Source of the DNA: BOG-933 sp037132135
GTDB taxonomy: Bacteria > Pseudomonadota > Alphaproteobacteria > Azospirillales > Azospirillaceae
Assembly (NCBI GenBank): GCA_037132135.1
Contig: JBAXPR010000006.1
Span: forward strand, 10,596-74,595
DNA: 64,000 nucleotides
Reading direction: 5' to 3'
Shown: positions 16,387 through 24,459 of the stretch, piece after piece
Numbering within the stretch: position 1 is the stretch's first letter
How the letters are laid out: each line of letters begins with the position of its first letter
Program-made: the position numbers and the translations under genes
The notes under the pieces: model-generated
What the model saw: only the letters and a program-made list of their open reading frames with translations
The model's database searches: none
What the model was told of the DNA's origin: nothing

Positions 16387-17004
16387 TCAGGCCTTGGCCG
16401 CTTCCGCCGGGGCTCCCTCTTCGGCCTCAAGCTTCAGGCCCGACGGCGTCGCGATGGTCACCACGGTGACATCGTGGCCGCCATGGGCCACGGTGGTGCC
16501 CTGAGGCAGCTGAACCGAGCCGAGGTGAACCGAGGCGCCGAGGTCGAGCCCCTCGAGGCTGATGTCGACGTGCTCCGGAATGTGGGCGGCGTCGCACAGC
16601 AGCTCGATCTCGTGGAGCACGACGTTGAGCGTGCCGCCGCGCTTGAGGCCCGGGCTCTTGTCCTGGGCGACGAAGCGGACCGGCACATGCACCGTGATCT
16701 TGGTCTCGGCGCTGACGCGCAGGAAGTCGACATGCTCGGGCACGTCGCTGACCGGGTGGAACTGAACGTCGCGCGGCAGCACCCGGTGGGTGACGCCGTC
16801 GACCGTGACGTCGAAGAGGTGGGTGAAGAAGCCCGGCCGCTTCAGAATCTTGGTGAACCCGTTGAGGTCCAGAGAGATCATCAGCGGCGTCTGCTTGTTG
16901 CCGTAGATCACGGCGGGGATGCGTCCGGCGCGGCGGGTCTGGCGGGCGGTCCCCTTTCCGGCCCGCAGACGCACCTCGGCGGCCAGCGCGAAAGTTTCGG
17001 TCAT
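16387..17004 (-). CDS. rplY: Ribosomal protein bL25 (general stress protein Ctc type)
   Basis: The 205-residue protein binds 5S rRNA through its N-terminal domain (LRAGKGTARQTRRAGRIPAVIYG) and has the long beta-rich C-terminal TL5/CTC domain. The domain carries HVDFLRVSAETKITVHVPV and GTLNVVLHEIELLC, and the protein ends in an acidic and Ala-rich tail. AAGGAGA eight bases before the ATG at 17004 fixes the start. It sits between prs and pth on the same strand. Confidence 0.96.
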   Translation of the reverse strand: MTETFALAAEVRLRAGKGTARQTRRAGRIPAVIYGNKQTPLMISLDLNGFTKILKRPGFFTHLFDVTVDGVTHRVLPRDVQFHPVSDVPEHVDFLRVSAETKITVHVPVRFVAQDKSPGLKRGGTLNVVLHEIELLCDAAHIPEHVDISLEGLDLGASVHLGSVQLPQGTTVAHGGHDVTVVTIATPSGLKLEAEEGAPAEAAKA

Positions 17005-17135
17005 CGAACAACTCTCCTTAAGGCGAAGGCGGACCGGTTGGCCCGCCGTGGGTGAGACGCCGGCCTCCAGGGGTGCCGGTGCCACAACCGCCGCCCGCGG
17101 CTTCGCGAACGGCGGCTATCTCAAAAAAGGCAACG

Positions 17136-18068
17136 TCAGCCGAACAGGCTGGAGACCGAGCGCTCCTCGCTGATGCGCACCATCGCCTCGGCGATCAGCG
17201 GCGCGATGGTCAGCTGACGGATGTTGTGGGAAATCTTCATCGCCTGGGTCGCGGGAATGCTGTCGGTGGTCACCAGCATGTCGATCGGCGACGAACCGAT
17301 CAGCGCCACGGCGCCACCCGAGAGCACGCCATGGGTGGTGTAGGCGCTCACCGACACCGCACCCGCGGTCTTGAGAGCGCGGGCGGCATTGCAGAGGGTG
17401 CCGCCGCTGTCGACGATGTCGTCGATCATGACGCAGGCGCGGTCGGCGACCTTGCCGATGATGTGCATCACTTCCGATTCGCCGGCGCGCTCGCGCCGCT
17501 TGTCGATGATTGCGAGGTCGGCGCCAAGGCGGGAGGCGAGCTTGCGCGCCCGCACCACGCCGCCGACGTCGGGCGACACCACCACCAGTTCGCTCAGACT
17601 ATGGGTTTCGCGGATGTCCTTCTCGAACACCGGCCCGGCGACCAGATTGTCGAGCGGAATGTCGAAGAAGCCCTGAATCTGCCCGGCGTGGAGGTCGAGG
17701 GTCAGCACCCGGTCCGCCCCGGCCACCGTGATCAGGTCGGCAACCAGCTTGGCGGAAATCGGCGTCCGCGGCCCGGCCTTGCGGTCCTGGCGGGCGTAGC
17801 CGTAGTAGGGCAGCACGGCGGTGATGCGCCGGGCCGAGGCGCGCTTCAGCGCGTCCATGATCACCAGCAATTCCATCAGGTGATCATTGGCCGGCGCCGA
17901 GGTCGACTGGATGACGAAGCAATCCTCGCCGCGGACGTTCTCGAGAATCTCGACGAACACCTCCTGATCGGCAAACCGCTTGATGTTGGCTTTGGTCAAT
18001 GGCGCGCTGAGAGACGCCGAAATCGCCTCGGCCAGCGGCCGGTTGCTGTTGCCGGCAATCACCTTCAT
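17136..18068 (-). CDS. prs: Ribose-phosphate pyrophosphokinase
   Basis: Prs makes PRPP from ribose 5-phosphate and ATP, feeding nucleotide, histidine and tryptophan synthesis. The 310-residue protein has FADQEVFVEILENVRGEDCF, the flexible-loop region YYGYARQDRK, the metal-binding LDLHAGQIQGFF, VVVSPDVGGVVRA, and the PRPP loop VMIDDIVDSGGTL. The first gene of the prs-rplY-pth group; a promoter is visible at 18129-18157. Confidence 0.97.
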   Translation of the reverse strand: MKVIAGNSNRPLAEAISASLSAPLTKANIKRFADQEVFVEILENVRGEDCFVIQSTSAPANDHLMELLVIMDALKRASARRITAVLPYYGYARQDRKAGPRTPISAKLVADLITVAGADRVLTLDLHAGQIQGFFDIPLDNLVAGPVFEKDIRETHSLSELVVVSPDVGGVVRARKLASRLGADLAIIDKRRERAGESEVMHIIGKVADRACVMIDDIVDSGGTLCNAARALKTAGAVSVSAYTTHGVLSGGAVALIGSSPIDMLVTTDSIPATQAMKISHNIRQLTIAPLIAEAMVRISEERSVSSLFG

Positions 18069-18128
18069 GGGTGTACGCTCTCCCTCTGGGGCCGTCCACC
18101 GTCAGGACCCCCACCGAAATCGGGCGGG

Positions 18129-18157
18129 ACCATAACAGGGCCCCGGCGGCATGTAAA
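18129..18157 (-). promoter_or_regulatory. Candidate sigma-70 promoter of prs
   Basis: On the minus strand, TTTACA (18157-18152) and TATGGT (18134-18129) are separated by 17 bases, matching 5/6 and 4/6 of consensus. Transcription would start near 18122, leaving a leader of about 55 bases before the prs ATG. Confidence 0.55.
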
Positions 18158-18471
18158 TATTTCATCAGAGTGACAGGGCCTGCGGTGCGACCGGGCGGTC
18201 CGACCCCGGCGGCTCCGGCCGGCCGGGTTGGCGCCCGCTGATCACGGCCTGGGCGATGGCCGGGCCATTTCTTTGGCCATTTCTTGAGTTCACCAACAAT
18301 ATCTTGATCCGGCCCGTCCGGGCCTTGCGCGGGCGACTGAGAAATTTCTTTTCACCCGCACGGAAAATTTGTATCCCATTGCGGGGGAAAGCCTCGCGTC
18401 TCTGGGTCATGCCGGGTGGTTCGGCGGGTTGCAGAGGGGCGGGGGCGGCGATTTTCGAGGGGCGACAGGCG
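18158..18471. other. Intergenic region between divergent prs and the PilZ chemoreceptor
   Basis: No gene is visible here. It contains a tandem 11-base direct repeat (18263-18285), a GGCCCG/CGGGCC inverted repeat at 18311-18324, and AT-rich patches at 18290-18300 and 18340-18375 that could hold the chemoreceptor promoter. I could not identify a convincing promoter for the plus strand. Confidence 0.5.
18263..18285 (+). repeat. Tandem direct repeat GGCCATTTCTT
   Basis: GGCCATTTCTT occurs at 18263-18273 and again at 18275-18285, so the period is 12 bases. It lies upstream of the chemoreceptor gene and may be a regulator-binding site; this is inference. Confidence 0.6.
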
Positions 18472-20508
18472 ATGTCGATTTTAAACAAGCTCAAGATTCA
18501 AACCAAGACCAACATCATTGCAACCTTGATTTTTCTGTCCATTCTGATGTCGTCATTCGAGATAGTCTCCAGCGTCGAAGCCCAAAATCAGGACTTGTCG
18601 AGGGTGGCCGCGACCGCCGATCGGGTGGTCAATCAGTTGATTCCGCTCAACGGTCTGATCGCCAAGATCCGTCTCGACGCTGCCGAGGTCCAGCAGTTCT
18701 TCTCCGATTACGGCGCCACCCGCGCCGAGGATGGTCTTGGTGACGGCATCGAGAACGCGGCCAAGGCGGCCAGAGAGTTTCAGGCCGCCGTCTCAGCCGC
18801 CCGCGCGATCGCCGACGGCTTGAGGCTGGCCCAGGTTTCCGAGGCGCTGGAGGCGGCGGCGACGGCGTTCAAGCCCTATTACAACATCGGCGCCGCGATG
18901 GCCGCGGCTTATGTGTCGGGTGGCACCAGCGGCGGCAACGCCATGATGCCCGAGTTCGACAAGGCGGCCCAGGCGATGGACGAGGAGATGGTCAAACTGG
19001 ACGGGGTCGTGACCAGGATCAGTTCCAAGGAATTTGTCGGCCTGCAGGGGGCGATTTCCGGCATTCAGGAGGGCAGCGCCAAGATCAAGGCGGCGACCCT
19101 TCTTTCGGGCGGTGTGCTGTTCGCGGTGGCGGCGGTGCTGATCGTCTTTCTGCTGTTCGGGGTGACGCGGCCGTTGCGCCGGCTCAGCGAGGTCATGCTC
19201 CGGCTGGCCAAGGGCGATCTCGGCGTCGGCATCATCTATGCCGAGCGGGCCGACGAGGTCGGCGAGATGGCCGAAACGCTCCAGGTCTTCAAGGATCACG
19301 CGACCGAAAACCTGCGGCTGAAACTGGCCCAGGAAGAGGATGTGCGCGACCGGAAGCGCCGGCAGGAGGAAAGCGAGGAACTGACCGATATGTTCGCTTC
19401 GGGCATCTCGGGGGTGCTGGAGGTGATTTCCCGGTCGTCGTCCTCGATGGCGGCCACGGCGGAATCGGTGCATGTCGCGGCCCAGGACACCGACCGCGAG
19501 GTCGACGTCGTCACCGGCGCCGTCGATCAGGCTCATGAAAATTCCCAGGCGGTGGCGGCGGCCTCCCAGCAGCTGACTTCGGCGATCGCCGAGATCAGCC
19601 GTCTGATCGACAGCTCGTCCCGGATCGCCGGCGAAGGCAGCCGGCGGGCGGAGGAGGTCGAATCGAAGGTGCTGATGCTGCGCGACGCCTCGGACCGGAT
19701 CGGCGACATCATCCAGATCATCGCCTCGATCGCCTCCCAGACCAATCTCCTGGCGCTCAACGCCACCATCGAGGCGGCGCGGGCGGGCGAAGCGGGCAAA
19801 GGCTTTGCTGTGGTGGCGTCCGAAGTCAAGAATCTGGCCGGCCAGACCCAGAAGGCCACCGTCGATATCTCGACGCAGATTTCCGAGATTCAGAACTCGA
19901 TCGCCGGCACCGTCGACGCCATCCAGGCGGTCGGCAGCACGGTGGCGCAGATTCACCAATCCACCAGCGAGATCGCGGCCGCGGTCACCGAGCAGCATTC
20001 CGCGACCGACGAAATCGCCCGCAACATTCAGTTCGTATCCTCCAATGCCGAGGACATCGCGATGAGTATCGGCAAGGTCCGCGACTCGGCGGGCCGGACC
20101 AATTCAGCGGCCTCGATGGTTCGGGAATCCTCGGATGCCATGGCGAAACAGACCGAACGCATGAGCGTCGAGATTCACGACTTTCTCTCGGCGCTCCGCG
20201 ACGCCGGCAGCGGCCACAAGTTCCAACGGGTGGCGGTCAGGCTGCCGGCGCGGATCACCGCGGCCGGGCGCACCGAGACCGGCACCGTGGTGCAGCTCTC
20301 GATCGGCGGCGCCTGGCTCGACCGCGGCATCGAACTGCCGACCGGTACCCAGGTCGATCTCGACATCGAGGGGATCGGCCGCGCGCTGCACACCCGCATC
20401 TCGGGCCGCACCGGCCAGGGCACCCGTCTGCAATTCCCGCTCGACACCGCGCATCTCGCCTTTATGAGCGGGGCGCTGGAGCGGATGTCCAGGCGGCAGG
20501 TGGCGTAG
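18472..20508 (+). CDS. Methyl-accepting chemotaxis protein with C-terminal PilZ domain
   Basis: The 678-residue receptor has TM1 at about 13-36, a helical periplasmic sensor, TM2 at about 206-229, a HAMP domain (229-283) and a cytoplasmic signalling domain. The hairpin tip lies at about 420-459 (TNLLALNATIEAARAGEAG). After the signalling domain, residues 583-672 look like a PilZ c-di-GMP-binding domain: RVAVR supplies the RxxxR motif and QLSIGG the [DN]xSxxG motif, with Gln in place of Asp/Asn. This suggests chemotaxis signalling tuned by c-di-GMP. The start at 18472 (MSILNKLKIQ) follows a GAGGGGCGA sequence. Confidence 0.92.
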   Translation: MSILNKLKIQTKTNIIATLIFLSILMSSFEIVSSVEAQNQDLSRVAATADRVVNQLIPLNGLIAKIRLDAAEVQQFFSDYGATRAEDGLGDGIENAAKAAREFQAAVSAARAIADGLRLAQVSEALEAAATAFKPYYNIGAAMAAAYVSGGTSGGNAMMPEFDKAAQAMDEEMVKLDGVVTRISSKEFVGLQGAISGIQEGSAKIKAATLLSGGVLFAVAAVLIVFLLFGVTRPLRRLSEVMLRLAKGDLGVGIIYAERADEVGEMAETLQVFKDHATENLRLKLAQEEDVRDRKRRQEESEELTDMFASGISGVLEVISRSSSSMAATAESVHVAAQDTDREVDVVTGAVDQAHENSQAVAAASQQLTSAIAEISRLIDSSSRIAGEGSRRAEEVESKVLMLRDASDRIGDIIQIIASIASQTNLLALNATIEAARAGEAGKGFAVVASEVKNLAGQTQKATVDISTQISEIQNSIAGTVDAIQAVGSTVAQIHQSTSEIAAAVTEQHSATDEIARNIQFVSSNAEDIAMSIGKVRDSAGRTNSAASMVRESSDAMAKQTERMSVEIHDFLSALRDAGSGHKFQRVAVRLPARITAAGRTETGTVVQLSIGGAWLDRGIELPTGTQVDLDIEGIGRALHTRISGRTGQGTRLQFPLDTAHLAFMSGALERMSRRQVA

Positions 20509-20526
20509 TGACGGTGCGGCGCGGCG

Positions 20527-20859
20527 TTATTTGCGAAAGATGAAATACACCGCGCCCAGCATGCAGCCGAACGCGGCAAAGTAATTCCAGCGCAGCTTCT
20601 CGCCCAGCACCGTGACCGTAAAGATCGCGAACACCGAAAGGGTAATCACCTCCTGAAGCATCTTGAGCTGGGAAGGGGTGTAGCCGGCTTCAAAATAGCC
20701 GATCCGGTTGGCCGGGACCGCAAGGCAGTATTCGAAGAAGGCGATCAGCCAGCTCACCACCACCGCCGAGACCATGGCCCGGTCGGGAAAGCGCAGATGG
20801 CCGTACCAGGCCAAAGTCATCAGGACGTTGGAGCCGATCAGCAGCACGACGGTCAGCAA
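20527..20859 (-). CDS. DUF486 small membrane protein (DMT superfamily)
   Basis: The 110-residue protein has four predicted membrane helices and the DUF486 signature features: NVLMTLAWYGHLRF near the N-terminus, SWLIAFFEYCLAVPANRIGY, and a C-terminal FAAFGCMLGAVYFIFRK. The family is related to small drug/metabolite transporters; its substrate is unknown. It converges on the chemoreceptor with 18 bases between stops. Confidence 0.88.
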   Translation of the reverse strand: MLTVVLLIGSNVLMTLAWYGHLRFPDRAMVSAVVVSWLIAFFEYCLAVPANRIGYFEAGYTPSQLKMLQEVITLSVFAIFTVTVLGEKLRWNYFAAFGCMLGAVYFIFRK

Positions 20860-20924
20860 GACCTCTCTCCCGCAGAGAACACTGCGGCAGGTATCGGGGG
20901 GATCGCCGCGCCGGTCAACCGCTT

Positions 20925-21629
20925 TCAGGCGTAGAGGGCGATCCGGGCCGGCGGCTGGGCGAGGGCGGTCAGGCCGGCGGCGGAGCCGTAGGCGGCAAGG
21001 CCGCGGGCGAAGCGGGCACTGAAGCTGCTGCCGGCCTGGGCCGCGGTCGCGGTGGTGGCGGCGGCGCCGGTGATGTCGGGGCGGCCGGCGCTGCCGGTGC
21101 CCGATCCGGGTCCGGTCTGGTCCCCGCCCTGATCTGCGGTCTGGCCGGTAGCGGCGGCGACCTTGCTGGCTTCGGCCTGGGCGATGGCGGCGGCGGCCTC
21201 GGCCGCGACCTTGACGTCCTGCCCCGAAGGGTCGGCCGGAGCCAGGGCGGCGCGCTGGACCTGCTCTTCCTTGGCCACGGTGGCGGCCGGATCCCGGGTC
21301 ACCGGACTGGTGTCGATCGAGACTTCGCCGCCGATGGCATAATTGGCGCCGTCCGGACCCTTCTGATAGGTGTAGGTCGGGGCGCCGGTATATTGGCCGC
21401 CGGCGCTGCGGTGGGCCTGTTCATGCGCCTTGACGTCGGCGTCGCGGGCCTTGAGCTTGTCGAGCAGCGTCTGATCGGCGGTCGACAGCGGTTTGCCGTT
21501 GGCGCCGGAGCCGCCGGCGAGCGCGGCGCCGGCGCCGCCGGCCGGTGCGCGGGCGCTCGCGGTCCCGGCAGCAAGATACTGCGAGACTGATGCGGCTGCG
21601 CCGACGCTGCTGCCGATCGCGCCAACCAT
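20925..21629 (-). CDS. SprA-related putative metalloprotease
   Basis: The 234-residue protein has a central block VKAHEQAHRSAGGQYTG followed by PTYTYQKGPDG and YAIGGEVSID, characteristic of the SprA-related putative metalloprotease family. HEQAH is an HExxH zinc site. The flanks are Ala/Gly-rich low complexity with no clear signal peptide. The family's substrate is not known to me. The gene starts 116 bases from the divergent DsrE-like gene. Confidence 0.8.
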   Translation of the reverse strand: MVGAIGSSVGAAASVSQYLAAGTASARAPAGGAGAALAGGSGANGKPLSTADQTLLDKLKARDADVKAHEQAHRSAGGQYTGAPTYTYQKGPDGANYAIGGEVSIDTSPVTRDPAATVAKEEQVQRAALAPADPSGQDVKVAAEAAAAIAQAEASKVAAATGQTADQGGDQTGPGSGTGSAGRPDITGAAATTATAAQAGSSFSARFARGLAAYGSAAGLTALAQPPARIALYA

Positions 21630-21745
21630 GCAGAGGGCTCCCGAGGTCGGTCGCCCGTTCCCGACTCAAAACCAAAAGCCTGGACGGGCAGTCTCGAGCC
21701 ATTCTAGAGTTATTCGGCCGCGTGTGCAAGGGACCGGGGGTTGAA

Positions 21746-22177
21746 ATGGTGGGGGCGAAACTGTCGCTGGTCGTGTTCTCGGGCGGCTTCGACCGGGTCC
21801 ATTACGCGCTGGCCATGGCGGCGGCGGCGGCGGCGACCGGCCGTCCGGTCTCGCTGCTGATCACCGGCCGGGCCTTGGCGGCGCTGGTCGACAGCGGCGA
21901 TCCGGCGCGGCCGGGCTGGACTGACCTTGACACAGCCGACGACGGCGCGGCGCCGGCCGCGCGCAACCAGACTTTGGTCGGTCGCGGCGTCGCCGGCTTT
22001 GAGGAGTTGCTGACCGCCGCCGCCGCTCTCGGTGTCACCGTGATCGTCTGCGAGATGGGGCTCCGCGCCCTCGGCCCGGCCGGCGGACGCCGGCTTCGCG
22101 CCGACATCCCGCACCGGGTCGGCGGCATCGTCAGCTTTCTCGGCGCCGCCGAGGGCGGCAGCATCCTTTTCGTGTGA
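21746..22177 (+). CDS. DsrE-family protein
   Basis: The 143-residue protein has the DsrE/DsrF-like fold pattern: an N-terminal beta strand and turn (LSLVVFSGGFDRVHYALAMA), SLLITGRALAAL, then GVTVIVCEMGLRALG with a single cysteine at the family's conserved position, and the C-terminal GGIVSFLGAAEGGSILFV. Members relay sulfur or act as peroxiredoxin-like accessory proteins; the role here is not known. The ATG at 21746 follows GGGGG. It converges on phoB. Confidence 0.7.
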   Translation: MVGAKLSLVVFSGGFDRVHYALAMAAAAAATGRPVSLLITGRALAALVDSGDPARPGWTDLDTADDGAAPAARNQTLVGRGVAGFEELLTAAAALGVTVIVCEMGLRALGPAGGRRLRADIPHRVGGIVSFLGAAEGGSILFV

Positions 22178-22190
22178 AGCGCCGGCCGGG

Positions 22191-22895
22191 TCAGGCCGAT
22201 TTGAGATCGATGGCGTAGCCGGCGGAACGGACGGTGCGGATCAGGTCGTCGCCGCCATCCTCGTTGAGAGCCTTGCGCAGGCGGCGGATGTGGACGTCCA
22301 CGGTGCGCAGTTCGACATAGACATCGTGGCCCCAGACCAGGTCCAGCAGCTGCTCGCGTGAGAACACCCGGCCGGGGTGTTGAAGGAAGTGGCGCAGCAG
22401 CCGGAATTCGGTCGGGCCGAGATGGATGTCGCGGCCGTCGCGGCGCACCCGGTGGGAGGCGAGGTCCATCACGATGTCGCCGAAGCGCAGCATCTCCTCG
22501 GTCAGCGCCGGGCTGGTCCGGCGCAGCACCGCGCGCACCCGGGCGATCAGCTCGACCGGCGAGAAGGGCTTGACCATGTAGTCGTCGGCCCCGGAATTGA
22601 GGCCGCGCACCCGGTCGGCCTCCTCGCCGCGCGCCGTCAGCATGATGATCGGAACCTCGCGGGACTTGGGGTTGCGGCGCAGCTGCCGGCAGACCTCGAG
22701 GCCCGAGAGATGCGGCAGCATCCAGTCGAGCAGGATCAGGTGCGGCGTCTGCTCCGCGGCCAGCAGCAGCGCCTCTTCGCCGTTGCCGGCTGCGGCGGCG
22801 CGAAAGCCCTCCTTTTCCAGGTTGTAGGTCAGCATCTCGACCAGGCTGGGCTCGTCCTCGACGATCAGCACCAGCGGTTTCAGCGCTGAGGTCAT
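22191..22895 (-). CDS. phoB: Phosphate regulon response regulator
   Basis: The 234-residue OmpR-family regulator has a receiver domain (VEDEPS, phosphoacceptor Asp57 in LLDWMLP, conserved Lys in VKPFSP) and a winged-helix DNA-binding domain (GPTEFRLLRHFLQHPGRVFSREQLLD, DVHIRRLRKAL). It activates Pho-box promoters when phosphate is scarce. Its ATG overlaps the phoU stop by four bases, so it is the last gene of the pst operon. No phoR follows: the next gene is DsrE-like on the other strand. Confidence 0.95.
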   Translation of the reverse strand: MTSALKPLVLIVEDEPSLVEMLTYNLEKEGFRAAAAGNGEEALLLAAEQTPHLILLDWMLPHLSGLEVCRQLRRNPKSREVPIIMLTARGEEADRVRGLNSGADDYMVKPFSPVELIARVRAVLRRTSPALTEEMLRFGDIVMDLASHRVRRDGRDIHLGPTEFRLLRHFLQHPGRVFSREQLLDLVWGHDVYVELRTVDVHIRRLRKALNEDGGDDLIRTVRSAGYAIDLKSA

Positions 22896-23638
22896 GCCCC
22901 CTCCTGCCCATTAGCCGCCGCCGCACCGTCGTCGGGCCGGATCACGGCGAAGCTGGTGGTGTCGCCCTTGGGCCGGGCGGTCTTGAGCGACTGTCCGACC
23001 ACCACGAAATGGATGGTTTCGGCGATGTTGGTGGCGTGGTCGCCGACCCGCTCCAGATTCTTGGCGATGAACAGCAGGTGGGTGCAGGGGGTGATGTTGC
23101 GCGGGTCCTCCATCATGTAGGTCAGGACTTCGCGAAACAAGCTGGTGTAGAGGTCGTCGAGTTCCTCATCGCGGCGCCAGGCCGCGATCGCCTTGTCGAG
23201 GTTGCGGTCAATGTAGGCGTCGAGCACGTCCTTCATGATCTCCTGGACCAGCTTGCCCATCCGCGGGATGCCCCCGGCCGGCCGCACCGGCGGCATCTGC
23301 GCCAGCACCATCGCCCGCTTCGCGATGTTGGCGGCGTAGTCGCCGATGCGCTCGAGGTCGGCGGCGATCTTCAGCGTCGACACGATTTCCCGCAGGTCGC
23401 CGGCCATCGGCTGGCGCAGCGCCAGCATCCGGATCGCCTCGGCGTCGATGTCGCGTTCGTACTGGTCGAGCCGCTCGTCGGACTTGATCACCGAAGCGGC
23501 CAGATCGGCGTCGCGCCGGGCCACCGCCCGCACCGCGGTCTCGACCTGGGCTTCGGCGATCCCGCCCATCTGGGTGATCAGGGTGGTCAGGCGCCGCAGC
23601 TCTTCGGAAAACGAGCGGACGATGTGTTCCTTGCTCAT
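22892..23638 (-). CDS. phoU: Phosphate signalling/transport accessory protein PhoU
   Basis: The 248-residue all-helical protein has two PhoU repeats with the metal-binding patterns AIRMLALRQPMAGDLREIVS followed by ERIGDYAANIAKR, and a second copy with HLLFIAKNLERVGDHATNIAE. PhoU represses PhoB signalling when the Pst transporter is saturated. It lies 17 bases after pstB. Confidence 0.96.
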   Translation of the reverse strand: MSKEHIVRSFSEELRRLTTLITQMGGIAEAQVETAVRAVARRDADLAASVIKSDERLDQYERDIDAEAIRMLALRQPMAGDLREIVSTLKIAADLERIGDYAANIAKRAMVLAQMPPVRPAGGIPRMGKLVQEIMKDVLDAYIDRNLDKAIAAWRRDEELDDLYTSLFREVLTYMMEDPRNITPCTHLLFIAKNLERVGDHATNIAETIHFVVVGQSLKTARPKGDTTSFAVIRPDDGAAAANGQEGA

Positions 23639-23655
23639 GAACCCCAGCCTTTCGC

Positions 23656-24456
23656 TCAGCCGTAACGGCCGGTGATGTACCCCTGGGTGCGTTCATCCCG
23701 GGGGTTGGTGAAGATTTCCTCGGTGTCGTTGCACTCGACCATTTCGCCGAGGTGGAAGAACGCGGTCTTCTGGGAGACCCGGGCCGCCTGCTGCATGTTG
23801 TGGGTAACGATCACGATGGTATAGTTTTCGCGCAGCTCGTCGATCAGCTCTTCGATGTGGGCGGTGGCGATCGGGTCGAGCGCCGAGCAGGGTTCGTCCA
23901 TCAGAATGACTTCGGGGCTGACCGCAATGGCGCGGGCGATGCAAAGGCGCTGCTGCTGGCCGCCGGACAGCCCGGTGCCCGGCTCCTTCAGCCGGTCCTT
24001 GGCCTCGTTCCAGAGCCCGGCGCGCTCCAGCGACGACTGCACGATCTCGTCCATCTCGGGACCGCGCTGGGCGAGGCCGTGGATGCGCGGGCCGTAGGCG
24101 ATGTTGTCGTAGATCGATTTCGGAAACGGATTGGGCTTTTGGAAGACCATGCCGACCCGGGCGCGCAGTTGCACGGTGTCGATGGTCCTGGCGTAGATGT
24201 CCTCGCCGTCGAGTTCGATCCGGCCGTCGACCCGGCAGATGTCGATGGTGTCGTTCATGCGGTTGAGGCAGCGCAGGAACGTCGACTTGCCGCAGCCCGA
24301 GGGGCCGATCAGGGCGGTGACGCGGTTCTCCTCGACATCAAGGCTGATGCCGTTGAGGGCCTGCTTGGCGCCGTAATAGACGTTGACCGAGCGGGCGGTG
24401 ATCTTGGCCGGCGCCCCTTTGCCGGACGCAGACCGATCGGAAAGTTCGAACCGCAT
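23656..24456 (-). CDS. pstB: Phosphate ABC transporter ATPase
   Basis: The 266-residue ATPase has Walker A GPSGCGKST, signature LSGGQQQRL, Walker B VILMDEP and the PstB-typical SALDPIATAHIEELI. It also has the diagnostic RVGMVFQKPNPFPKSIYDNI. It powers PstCA. It follows pstA by three bases. Confidence 0.97.
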   Translation of the reverse strand: MRFELSDRSASGKGAPAKITARSVNVYYGAKQALNGISLDVEENRVTALIGPSGCGKSTFLRCLNRMNDTIDICRVDGRIELDGEDIYARTIDTVQLRARVGMVFQKPNPFPKSIYDNIAYGPRIHGLAQRGPEMDEIVQSSLERAGLWNEAKDRLKEPGTGLSGGQQQRLCIARAIAVSPEVILMDEPCSALDPIATAHIEELIDELRENYTIVIVTHNMQQAARVSQKTAFFHLGEMVECNDTEEIFTNPRDERTQGYITGRYG

Positions 24457-24459
24457 GAC

